64,000 bases of DNA from Apophysomyces variabilis (Eukaryota > Mucoromycota > Mucoromycetes > Mucorales > Mucoraceae). Position 1 is the stretch's first letter. Each line of letters starts with the position of its first letter. The translations under genes were made by a program, and so were the position numbers. Shown in pieces: positions 25,157 through 36,560 of the stretch. The notes under the pieces are model-generated. The model did not search any database, was not told where the DNA came from, and worked only from the letters and a program-made list of their open reading frames with translations. The DNA lies in contig MZZL01000039.1 of the NCBI GenBank assembly GCA_002749535.1, forward strand, positions 62,001-126,000, read 5' to 3'.

Positions 25157-27340
25157 GACGAATGAGGAGAATGAGATGACAAAGCAAGTACAAAGAAACT
25201 AGAAATGTGTAATGAGGTGATGTTTTTATCCTCTGACATTCGACGTGGCAACCAAGTAATGGATGATTCAGTGACTGCGACAAGAGAAGACTTCCGCTCT
25301 CATCGCACCACATTTTTCTCGGGAGAAGGCTCTGCTCAATCATTTAATGTTTGGTACAGCCAATGGAGCGAGATTAAACTTGGATTAAAAAGTCCGCTTA
25401 ATGATGCGAATCATCAGATAAAATAAGTATAATGTGTAAAGGTAGGAAGCAGAAGGGATGAAACTGTTGTCTCGGTGTTGTAATACAAAAAGATAGTAGA
25501 GAAATGATTGGCCAATTAACGTCTCACACATTGATATCATGCATCAAAGGGTGCACAACGTAAGCGTCTTACAGAAGACGGAGTATTCCGTGTACCCCAT
25601 GGCGATGTAAGCACACTGTAAGAACAAGTCGCTATTTCAAGAGACAAAATCTTTTTGCGAGGATGGAAGTCTTGAATTATTTTTACACCATAAATATCAC
25701 TAAAATGCGAGAGTAACGTGGTTTCTTCTTTCTATACATGGCCATTTTGTTAGCCATGCTTTCCGATACCAAGCGTTTGTTTAACGATGTCTTGCTCCAG
25801 TTGTGTTTTGACTGGTATCAGAAAGGAACACTACCGCAACAGAATCCTCCAGGAAGGGAAATGATGAAATGCATCTTCATGTGTTTGGACCCTTGGTGTC
25901 TCCATACTAAGGTGATAATAGCAAACAAGCTAATACGCCATATGGGAGAAAGGCAAAAAGTGCGCTATATTGCTATCGTGGTTGTTATGGGGTAAAGGAA
26001 GAAGATGGGTTTTACTTTCTCCAGGAAAGGTTTCTATTCTGACAAGCATGCATGCCTTTCGTGCGGTTAGCCATAACCAAAACTCGTTCCTGAAATGAAT
26101 GCAGCGTGGCAATTCAAACAGAATCTGTGGCGTTCATTGCTGCGTACGTGTGTATGCGTGTGTGTATTGGTCCGTGTTCGGTCTTATTGTTTATAATATT
26201 CTCTCGATGCGAACGTACAGTACCCGTTATACTAATCATCCGGAAGGTTGCAAAATCACTTCCGAAGTATAAGTATTCGCTGCACAAAATTTCCAAATAG
26301 GAGATTCACCGCCCAGCTTAACATACCACACCTATATAGCCATCCGTACCACGTCAATCTCCGAATCCAAGGGAATCACGCATGTTAGGAGCCACAAAGT
26401 CATAAACATAGGCAACGTGTTGATAGCGTGGAGATGAGATTATCCGTAGGGTAATGCATATGCTATACTTCACCACTTGGAAACCTGTATGTACCATGGA
26501 GACAGGTTGCGTAGTAATTTGATTGCATAGATACGTAAACAAGGCTGCACCATACGTCAAATGGCGTAGTAGTGCGATTCTTGAGATTTAGACAATAGAT
26601 GATGCGTGAAAACAAAAAAAAAAGGGCGTGTCTAAATATATCAACTTGAAATAGAGTGCAATTAATTTTCCCAAGGAGTTGATTTATTGGGGTAAAAGGG
26701 TGTGTGTAATCCGTCGATCGTTAAGGAGAACGAAAACAAAGAAAAGGAAAGGAAAATCTATTATTCAGCAACGCGAGGGAGCAATCTGACAAATGTATGT
26801 ATGCTGGGACGCACGCGTTGTTGCAACAAACAAAAAATGTGGATTGGCCAATGAGGCTTTCTCAGTGCTTATACGTGAGGATTCGACGCGATTACATAGT
26901 TTATTCGTACTAATTTGATTTAGATTAATTAGTTAAGCAAGGCATGACTTGCACTCTGTGATCGGTTCCTAAAGATCGTGAAGAAACTCGAGAAGACATT
27001 TTAAACCAAAAAAGGAAGATCTTTGAGTTTGCGGTTTACGAAAAATAACATGCACTTAGCAACCTAACTAGTCTAAAAAAGGATATTTTCCTGCAAAGGA
27101 AAGTAGACACACATCCTCATGCATCACATCAGGAAAAAGAAAAGAAAAAGTCCCAACCGAAGGAAAAAGAAAAAAAAAAGTTGTATGAAGGGAAAAAAAA
27201 AAGAAGAAACACATAGAGTTACAGATTAAAAGTAAACATTGCATGAACAAAAGTACATTGCAAAAAAAGAAGGTAATGTAAAAGATAGAAAAAAGACTGT
27301 CTCTTCTTTTTTTTTTCTTTGCTAGCTCGACAAATTACTT
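25157..27340. other. Long intergenic region, no supportable gene
   Basis: About 2.2 kb. The best open frame (25738-25995, +, 85 codons) has no recognisable motif and no evident splice partners. From about 27000 the plus strand becomes purine-rich (A/G runs around 27120-27320), the complement of a pyrimidine-rich tract next to the 3' end of the following gene. Confidence 0.45.
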
Positions 27341-28386
27341 TTAAACAGAAAAACTCAAACAAATCAAAATAGCACCAAACGTGTACACCAAGGGAGATAG
27401 CAATTCAGCAGCACCATTGACACCTTGAGCAGATACATTTTCCTTATCTAGTTCATTGGGTACCATCTCAGAAGACGATCCGGGAGGCTTTCCGGCTGGT
27501 GCAATGGAGGAATCAGATCCAGAAAGGTCGGGTGACGGAGTGCCTTTGCCAGTCGTATTAGCTGAAGGTGTTAATGTGGAAGAGGGAGTGATGCCGGTAG
27601 TGCTGGTAGCAGCGATGATAGCAGAGGAAGAAGAGTTGCCAGACTTGTTCGGAGTGGGTCTGGACTTTGCAGTAGAAGTACTAACAGTGCTGTTGGTGTG
27701 CGTGTTCGAAGGTGAGGGGGACGGAGAGGCACTGGTACTAGTGCTAGTGGTGCTGCTTGATGCGGCAGGAGGAGGAGATCCAGACCCGTCCATGGGGCCG
27801 CTGTAATCGCCAGGAACAATACGCTGGCACCCTTTCTCAGAAATACCACGGTTACAAGTATACTTGTCGTTCTATATATTTTTCAAAGTTTTAGCCCCTT
27901 CAACTTTCTTTTACAATAATCTGATTTGAAATAAAAAAGAAGAAAATCAAACTAACTTACACAGCATCGCATACACCAAGTGTTTGTGGTAGGTTCAATG
28001 AGATTGACGTAAAATTTCCAACCAGCACAAGACGAACCATTAGGTGCTTTAATATCGTATTGACCGCCGTCATCCTTAGGATCCAGACGAGCTTTGCTAG
28101 GGTCAATTTGACCTGTGATTTGAACATATTTATCTGTTGCAACAAAATGGGCAGATTGAATGAAGCCCTCGGGAATCTTGCCAGCATTTGTTGCCAATGG
28201 GGTATTACCCATACAGAATGCTTGGGCATTCCATTCGGTGTTTGAGATGATTCGATCCACGGAATCCTCAGGAGGTAAAAAGACACAAAAATTGGTTGCA
28301 TCAACGACTTGAGCGATTTGACCATATGCATTCACATAGGCAAATAGTGAAGAGGAAGCCACTACTAGGATATACCGAGTTAACAT
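27341..28386 (-). CDS. Secreted, probably GPI-anchored fungal glycoprotein (MAG-like)
   Basis: Two exons, 27961-28386 and 27341-27871, give 318 residues. The first 20 or so residues form a signal peptide (LTRYILVVASSSLFAYVNA). A cysteine-containing domain follows (about residues 22-160) with FCVFLPP, a TEWNAQAFC motif, FIQSAHFV, YVQITGQIDP, GGQYD and SSCAGW, then paired cysteines WCMRCC. This is the pattern I associate with fungal extracellular proteins annotated as macrophage-activating glycoproteins. Then comes a long Ser/Thr/Pro tail, probably O-mannosylated, and a terminal hydrophobic segment (LVYTFGAILICLSFSV) suited to GPI attachment. The biochemical role is unknown; cell-surface or wall localisation is inferred from the signals. 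The 89-nt intron has a clean GTAAGT donor. Confidence 0.7.
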
Positions 28387-30718
28387 TATAATGAACGTAA
28401 AGGGGCAATAAAGACGAGAAGGGATAGTGGTAATGAAGAGAGGAGATTTGAAAAAGAAGAAAGGAATGAGAAGGATGTGATGTGCTGTTAAATAAACGGA
28501 TGAAAGGGGGGTTATCTGAGCTAAACGCCCTTTATAAAACAGAGAGAGCGAGAGATAAAGCGATAGATATATATTTATACTCATACATAGAGTGAATTCC
28601 CCGAGTGGTAATAATGAGCACAGACACTAAAGTTCTTAGTTTTTGGCCATTTTTGCATTGTTATTTTTAGTTGAAAACTCCTTGATTTTTCCCTTATTAA
28701 GCCATAGATCGCCTGCAGCTTGTTTACCTGGTCCTAAATAATTCTCATTTGCAGATCCGACATCGGCTAATTGTTCACAAACCACCTTACTTGGTTAAAA
28801 GAAGTTTCGTTAGTTGCTCTAAAAAAAGTTACTTACGAATCAACTGCATGGAATCCACTTGTAGAACCAGAGTTTCTCTGATCGAAAAAAAGAAAATGTT
28901 CGCTTGGCAGAGAGTGCACCGGAAACACAAAAAGAAAACTGGTAACTGAATAGCGTGGACAGAATTCACTATATTTGTTAATACACTTGTGTAATTGAAC
29001 AAATTTGTAATTATTTGACGTGTTTTCCCAACCGCTACCTTCCATTCTTCTCTCTTTCTTTTTGTATCTTCGTTTCCTGTCAATTCTTTGAAAGACGCGA
29101 TCTATCTAGTCATACGAATGTTTAATTTCATAGTTAAATTACAAACAGAAAAAGGTAATCTTGTTATGAATTGACAGCATTCTGCAACTACTGTCATTGG
29201 ACCCTAAAAAAGTTTTTAGAGTTTTGCCTTTGATACACCAAACAATCTACTGCCACTTTGTGTCGATAAGTTGAGTTGAACTCCGATAGATACTTCGCGA
29301 TCCATCTCCGCATCAATTCACGCAACTTTTTGTTTCACCTCAATGGAGTCATCTGTTGCTTTAGGTAATGTCCTGATCACCGGATTGGGAAACGCTCAGA
29401 ATTCATAACACATGTTCGATTCAATACAAGATTCACCAAACCGTTTCTTTGCAATTTGTCCGTAACTTATAATTAGAATAAGCTTAATTGACCCGTTTGG
29501 AAGAATGAACGCATCAAACGAAGATTCTTCGTTTCTAGCATTCTATAATGCATCATTCATTTACCAAGTCTTAAACCGACAGAAAGAACAAAGAAAATAC
29601 GATGAAAATAGGGGATGTGGTTTTACGAGAAAGTAACATCATGATAATCCCAAGGATTGACGAAGGACGGTCTTTTCCTCAGGAGTTGACCGTACTGAAG
29701 ACGTATTCAATTTCATCGTTAGGATTTAATCCTCTATAGCACGTGTCCAAAATAAGAAGTGCTGTATGTATGTGCCGATTTCCTAATACCAGGTATAATT
29801 TTCAGTTTGATCATCCAGAAACTATTTATCTTGTACGCCCTGGGTAAGTTCCAGTGTTCTGTGGAATGCATAGCTATCAGATGGTACACCTTGGTTGTAT
29901 TACACTTGTTATATCATAAACAGTGCGCACAAACAAAGTTGTGTAAGTAATATAAGCAAAATATGTTTTATAAGAATGTCCGCACCCCTTTTTTCGTGTA
30001 TCTTTCTTTTAGCGGCCATTGGCTTTCCGTTGTCGACATCACAACTCTTCTCAAGCGCATTGTAAACTTGTTGCAATAGGGCAGTAGAAACAACCTAGCC
30101 GTAATGGACAAGACTTTGCATACAAGTTCATACCCCTTGCAGTTTATCCGAGCCGAACCGAGCTGTATGAATCGATAACTTTATCTAAATGCACTCGATA
30201 TAATAACCTTGTGGCAAGTTGCTCATGCATGATCTTGCAAATCCTTCTTGACAATTCGGGGGAAACGAACCAAACAAAAAAATGATTGCCAAAAGGATTT
30301 TAGAAGAGCAGATGGGGGAAAAGTGAATAATTGTCTTTTTTAAAGCTGTTTAAAGTTTGATAACTCGGGATGAAGTGACTCTGTATGAGTGGTATCCGAG
30401 TTTACTGTAAATAGTAGCTCAATCCCTGCCTTCTTTTCTACAAGGGTACCTGTTTTCTATCCCCTAGATTAGAAAGAACAAGAATCTCAGAATTTACAAA
30501 CGCCTTGTTACATCGTGATGGTTGTGCTATAGACACTTTTTTCATCTGGATGTATTGATCCAACATCAAGAAAGAACAACCCGCCCATTCAAATCAACTT
30601 CCGACAGTCACGATTGCTCATCCATGAATCATCTCAGCCAAAAAAAGATCTCCTCTCTCAAACATCCCGACCAACGCCACGCTCTCGCTTTAAGTTTCTT
30701 GTGTGTTTCTATTCAAGT
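28387..30718. other. Long intergenic region upstream of ADE1
   Basis: About 2.3 kb between the divergent secreted-protein gene and ADE1. Only short frames occur. A stretch at 29807-29850 reads QFDHPETIYLVRPG before a GTAAGT-like site and might be a stray exon, but I could not connect it to anything. Confidence 0.4.
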
Positions 30719-31853
30719 ATGGCTCTGATCTCCAGGTTTGTCATGGCCCATGCTATGACTTTACTAAGCAACGAATGCAATAAACCATTAGTGAATGTCC
30801 AGACCTCAAGCTTGTAGCAAGAGGAAAAGTACGCGATTTATATGAAGTGGACGCCAACTCGTTGCTTTTTGTTGCCACAGACCGTATCAGCGCCTTTGAT
30901 GTGATCATGAAAAACGTAAGAAGAAGAAAAAATAACCTCCTGAAGTCTAGGGGAACCCTGTAAACTGTTAACCCCGTGTCATATGCTTACCTTTCTTTTC
31001 TAGGCCATTCCTGGTAAAGGCAAGATTTTGACACAAGTGTCCCTTTTCTGGTTCGATCTTTTGAAGGATGTACTCCCCAACCATTTGATCACTGCTGATT
31101 TTGATGCTATGCCTGCTCATGTCCAAAAGTATCGCGAGCAATTGGAGGGACGATCCATTCTGGTGAAGAAGATGCGTGTCTTACCGGTGGAGGCTATCGT
31201 AAGAGGTTATATCACTGGGTCGGGATGGGCAGAGTACAAGCGTAAGGGCACTATTTGTGATATTCCACTCCCTGCTGGATTAGTTGAAAGTGAGAAATTG
31301 CCCGAGGTGCTTTTCACACCTAGCACCAAGGCCGAAATCGGCGACCACGATGAAAACATCCACCCTTCTAAGATGGCAGAGATTCTCGGAAGCCAGACCC
31401 TAGCAGACCAGATCACCAAGGCTGCCATTGATCTGTACACAAAAGCAAGCGAGTACGCCGCAAAGAAGGGTATTATTATTGCTGATACTAAATTTGAGTT
31501 TGGTTTGGATGAAAACAACAACTTGGTGGTTGTGGATGAGGTCTTGACACCAGGTAAGGACGTTGAAAATAAATAAAATTACTTCCGCTATCTCTTTATT
31601 TTCCGCAAGCCGTGATACTGATACATGGACGTGAATTTTTCTAATAGACTCTTCACGTTTCTGGCCTGCAAGCAAGTACCAAGCAGGCGGCACACAAGAA
31701 AGCTTTGATAAACAATTTTTGCGTAACTACCTCGAATCTATTCACTTTGACAAGAAGACGAGTATTGAATTGCCACAAGACGTGATCGCAAATACCCTCG
31801 ACAAGTACAAAGAAGCGTATTTGTTATTGACCGGCAAAGAAGCGGCGTTGTAG
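30719..31853 (+). CDS. ADE1: SAICAR synthetase (Ade1)
   Basis: Phosphoribosylaminoimidazole-succinocarboxamide synthase: joins CAIR and aspartate with ATP in de novo purine synthesis, cytosolic. The first exon is tiny (MALIS + 2 nt, 30719-30735) and is followed by [14 protein letters not shown]. Diagnostic motifs: [10 protein letters not shown] (nucleotide site), [29 protein letters not shown] (the SAICAR synthetase signature), [16 protein letters not shown], and DTKFEFG before [14 protein letters not shown], the last assembled across the third intron (donor near 31555). Stop TAG ends 31853. Three introns, all in phase; the total length of about 300 residues matches the monofunctional fungal enzyme. 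No lesion is seen. Confidence 0.95.
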
Positions 31854-33169
31854 TAGTAAATAAAGGATAACTAGAAAAGGACAAACTTGCACCATGAAGT
31901 AAACATTCATAAAAAAGTCAGCAAAACTCGTCATTCTCATTATGCGGTGCGACAAACATAGCCCTTATCTAAAAAAAAAATGTTTTTTTCTCCGTCAGTT
32001 GTGTGGTTTCTCAGATCAGATGCAAACACACCACCATGTTTGTCTTATTAGAAAATGGAATGACCATTGCATGTTATCTTTCGTACGTGACCTCCCGAGT
32101 CTGTGCAGTATGCTGCATGCAAGATGGCCAGTCAATGCTTTTCCCACTGCCATACTGCTGCACTCACATTAAATGATGGGTTCTAAGCAGGAAAGAAGTT
32201 TTTGTTCATTAGCAAAGTGTGAATAGAGAAAATGAGGAGCTGACCCTCCATGCTTACCATTATCTCTGTTAATCCAAATCGATCTTGATCAATTTATAGC
32301 TAGGGCGACGTTCTTGATTTTCTTATTGACAAGAAAAAGAGAGGGTAAATGAAGAAAAATGAGGTTGTATAACTTATTTTTCTTCATGATATAAAGAAAA
32401 AGGGATCTTTGCTTTGTAACATAGAGTAGCGTTTCTGAACCACATGTGCGCCGACTTGCGCAGTGCAGCAAAATGAATGTGTTACAGAACAATATCATAG
32501 AGAAGCCAAAAGTGGTAAAGAAAGTTTTCAGTGGTGGTGATATGTATCCCAGTCACTTGACGGAAAGCTGTTTTCCGAGAAGATCGCATTCAGTAAAGTA
32601 ATACAAGCTTCCCAGAGTTTGTATACTTTGGAAGTTAAGACTGGCTAAATATAGCGCGAGGAGATATAAGAAAAAAGAGCGCGATTGTCATAGCAACATT
32701 TGACAAACCTTGCTCCGTACATTCGTGCGAACACAGAAAGACAAAAGCAGGAAAAAGAAAGTTTGACCAACACTTTTGAGGGGAAGTTTACGTGTGAAAA
32801 AAAGAAAGGGATGCTTTTCACTGGCGAGTGCAGATGGACGCATCCACTCAGAAAATGCCTTAATAAGGACAAGATCCGGAGTCGCACAATGGTTGTAAAT
32901 GTATCAAGTCAGTAACGTGAATATATTGGATTCAACATAAGGTCCAAAATATACTGTTCTTTTCTTTTTTTTAATACATACATGCGATGAATGAAGCTTA
33001 AATACAAAAAAAGAAAGAAAACACAAAGGGGAAAAAAGTATGGCATAAGAAAATAGATGAAAAATAACAGAGAAAAAAAAAAGAAATCCATGATAAAATG
33101 ACAATAAAAATGAACAAACAGAAAGAGGAAATAGAGAGAGAAACACGAGCTGGTTACTACTCATTACTT
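31854..33169. other. Intergenic region, no supportable gene
   Basis: About 1.3 kb between convergent ADE1 (+) and the C2H2 gene (-). It contains many A/T and A/G homopolymer stretches (for example 32940-33150) and no frame with recognisable coding features. Confidence 0.45.
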
Positions 33170-34033
33170 TCACTTTCGGTATTTTTTGGGGGTCATATGA
33201 AGGGCTTCGATTCGTTGTGCGCACCCTGCATCAACTTTCCAATGACGCTTTAGTGCATCACACCTTGCAAATCGTTTGGGACAGACCGGACAAGCGTGTG
33301 GTTTATGACCGGAGTGCAGGAGTTCGTGGCGTTTGAGATCGTGAGGTCGGGCGAATTTCCATGTGCAATTAGGATGTTTGCACACATACGGTCGCTCGTT
33401 GGTATGTGTACGCATATGGGACTTGAGATTGTAAGGGCGAGTGAATTGTTTCTTGCATTCACTGCATTCATATGGCGCGCCCGCGCTCTCTTTCTTCTTT
33501 CGTGGTATGGGTGAAAGGAGGGCAGGAGGGGGAGTCGAAGAAGAAAGCAGAGTGTTGTTGGTAGGAGGTGGTGTGACCGGATGCAGGATTGGTGAAGGAG
33601 AGGAGCATACACTGGGAGAAGTGATCACTGTGGTGTTGGAAGACTCATTACAAGACCATGTCGATCCATAATAGACTGATGCGGCGCAAGTGGTAGCCGC
33701 TGGTGAAGGCGGCGGCACGGTAGCGGATAATGGAAACGAACAAAAAAGGGATGGACTGCCTTGTGCTGTGGTCGTACTCAGCGCGGTACAACAGTCGGCG
33801 TTTGGGTAAAGTGGAGGTGGCGCCTGCCAGCATACCATTGTCGAAAATGAGTTGCCCGGAATCAAAGCCTGTTGCTGGTGTTGGTGCATCGGAAACGCTG
33901 CCATTGATGAAACTGGAAGTGAGGCATCTGCAAAGCCAGATGACATGCCACCTTGAGGATACTGAACATCCAGTGCCCAGAACTTGTCTTGGTTATCTGT
34001 GGGAAGAAGCGAGGATAGGTAACTGTATGCCAT
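33170..34033 (-). CDS. C2H2 zinc-finger transcription factor
   Basis: Single-exon protein of 287 residues with three adjacent C2H2 fingers near the C-terminus: YECSECKKQFTRPYNLKSHMRTH, the variant CKHPNCTWKFARPHDLKRHELLH, and CPVCPKRFARCDALKRH. The spacing and the TNERPY/SGHKPH linkers are typical of DNA-binding fingers. The N-terminal two thirds are low complexity, rich in Ser, Thr and Pro (SSSTPPPALLSPIPRKKK), with a basic stretch that may be a nuclear localisation signal. I chose ATG 34033 (MAYSYL); an upstream in-frame start at 34105 would add a hydrophobic leader unlikely for a nuclear protein. The fingers resemble those of Crz1/Azf1-like fungal regulators, but the target pathway cannot be assigned. 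A 2.5-kb upstream region suggests complex regulation. Confidence 0.85.
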   Translation of the reverse strand: MAYSYLSSLLPTDNQDKFWALDVQYPQGGMSSGFADASLPVSSMAAFPMHQHQQQALIPGNSFSTMVCWQAPPPLYPNADCCTALSTTTAQGSPSLFCSFPLSATVPPPSPAATTCAASVYYGSTWSCNESSNTTVITSPSVCSSPSPILHPVTPPPTNNTLLSSSTPPPALLSPIPRKKKESAGAPYECSECKKQFTRPYNLKSHMRTHTNERPYVCKHPNCTWKFARPHDLKRHELLHSGHKPHACPVCPKRFARCDALKRHWKVDAGCAQRIEALHMTPKKYRK

Positions 34034-36560
34034 GGCAACCAAAGAGAGATACAAAAAAAAATAACCAAGGAAAAGTGCAGGGAAAAATAAAAGTGGTTTG
34101 TGCACTTTCTTTTATATAGGTTTTAGACAGTTGCTAACCAGTTTGCCCATTTTTAAAATGCCGGGCATGTTTATCTTGATTTGGAGCCACCATGACCCAA
34201 AAAAGGCACCGATTTGAACTCTTTACGAAAAGGGTATTGTGGATACATTGTCACAAAGTTCGGTCGTGAAACCCCGAACTTCCGCAAAAGAAAACTTTAA
34301 CCTTTACGTTACCTTTGTGGATTGCTGCGCGCCCATTAACCCAAAAAAAAACTGAATCGAAAGATTAAACTCTTCCTCATTTTCACTCATAGTATGACAA
34401 GCATCCGTATAGGTTAAGTGCTCTAATTTTTTTTATTTCGGGTTGTTGCTCCTGTTATTATTTTATTGAATTGTGCGCAACCATGGAAATGGGACAACAG
34501 CAAGGGGTGTCATGTTTTGTAACCACACAACACCCAATTTATTGCTAAGTGGTTACCGCGTAATCATTTTGCGCATCAATCCGGATGATTTACTTTGTTA
34601 TTCTCACCCTGTCTTCTCAGCTTCTCATAATAAGACTCAACTTCTCCCTTTCATTGCCCTCCTTCTTAGTCTGACTTTTCTCTGCGTGCAGCACAGACAT
34701 TTGGGCGCAACTGATTGTTTGTTTGAGAACTGGCCCCAAAAAACTCCTTCAATAGTAGAGAAAATTCTGTGTAAACAAGCTTATTTTCGTCGTTTATAAC
34801 ATAGGGTGGATTTTTTTTTATTTTCTGCTTTCCTTGGTGAGGTAATAGGTTGCGTTCATGTAAAATGGTGATAAAGTATTTTTTTTTTTATCGTGGTCTT
34901 TTCCAAAAGTAAGCTTAAATTATTTACCGCCACGAGCAGGACAAAGATCGTATCGATCGCTGCTGTCAAGTCGACTGATTATGCCGATCCTTAAATTGCT
35001 AATCTCCTCCTCCCTGGAAGTTCTTAGGATCCACCTATCGTGCTTTTTAGATCTTCAAGCGAAGAGATGTCATTTGCGAGGAGAGTCGTTACGCAATAAA
35101 ACCCAAATCCAGTAGTGCCAACTTTTGCCAAAATCCACCACAGAACCTTATGGTGTTTTGTCTTTGATTACAGTTATGCATGGCCAAGAAAACAGTTCAA
35201 ACCACTCCATAAATTCATCGCCTATTAAACGCAAGTCATTCATTGATACCATCCATCACATTCGATTTCCCACACACGCAAACACACAACACAAGTACAT
35301 AATTCACCCACATGCTGCGTCGCACCCTTTTTAGTTTTTCTATTCTCCTGACGAATGCATGAAAGTTCTTTTTTTATGGAGTAAGGTTGGAAAGGGAGAA
35401 ACGTCATTTCGCAACACAAAATGCAAGAAGACTATACAGTTTCCTGGCAACTGCGGCGAAAAATGACACAGATCTCATAATGACGCCATCATGACAAGGT
35501 AAAGATCATATAATATCGAGCGGCTCTGTATAAGTGTGCTTTTTGTTTGTATTCAAGTGCCGCATTCGGGGGGAGAGTCTTTCTGATACTTCTGTTGTTT
35601 ATGGTTGATAATTTTGAAAAGCCGACATCAAGGGAAGGGCCAGTCGATCAATATCTCCATGCAAGTATCTGCGCATGATCTGTTCACTTGACTATCACAA
35701 ACCCAAAAACTAAATAGAGCTCAAAGGCCTTATCTTGCTAACTTTACACCCAAGTCAGTTTGGTTGCAAAGCTTAAAAGTAGTGGTGTCATCCTAAGAAG
35801 ATCCTTTATGCTTTTAAAACCATAAATCGATGCTTCTCGGTCTTTTAGATTTAAAGAAGATCGCTTGTTCTTCTTTTTATCTTTTTCAGGGGTAACTGTC
35901 TAGCACAAAGTTTTAAATGGAAAGATGATGAATAATCACCTGAGGCTCGCATCTGTCATCCAGATAGAGAGAGATACACCACAGCTGCGCTATTCAACCA
36001 TGCCTTACCAACCACCTCCTCCTTTGGATTATTAAGCATATTGTAAGCAGTCATTCGTCCGTAAAAACCGACCGAATGATTTCACGCAAAAGACCATTGC
36101 AACGTGAAATAAATAGAAAGACTCGAAATTCAATACGAAATTCTGGCAATAGTAGCGTATGCCAAATCATGAGCGGTTTGGAAGATTACACCTTTTGTGT
36201 TGGTACAAAACATACAGACAATAAAAAGCTTCATAGCTATTCTTGTAAAAGGATTTCAGTTGTTACCAAACTTAATAGATTAATAGTGACATAACATAAA
36301 ATTCCTGGAGATGAAAGCTGACGATACTGAAGTACATGACTATGTTGCGGTAAAATTCTCGCGGTTTATGCACAGGATGGCTGGTTTCGAGTTGTGCCGT
36401 GTCCCTTTACGTGTCCCAAACATGACCAACGGACGGCTTCGCGTGACTGTCAGTCTTTCTTACCGCTGCGCCACTTACATTTTTTAGGAATCTTTTTCAA
36501 GCCAACACTCTTTTTTTTTTTTGCTTCTTGAGCTGACACTTCACTAGCCGTCTTTTTCCT
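34034..36560. other. Long shared upstream region of the C2H2 gene and RRN3
   Basis: About 2.5 kb between divergent genes, with many homopolymer tracts. The open frame 36076-36294 contains LEDYTFCVGTKHTDNKK, which faintly recalls the [10 protein letters not shown] segment of Ero1, but nothing around it supports a gene. Confidence 0.45.

Noticed and set aside
25738..25995. 85-codon plus-strand ORF as a gene
   Set aside because: No motif, no splice partners, and no recognisable homologous pattern; its length is within chance for AT-leaning DNA.
27456..27806. Long plus-strand ORF rich in Val, Glu and Gly
   Set aside because: Antisense shadow of the Ser/Thr-rich tail of the secreted protein on the minus strand.
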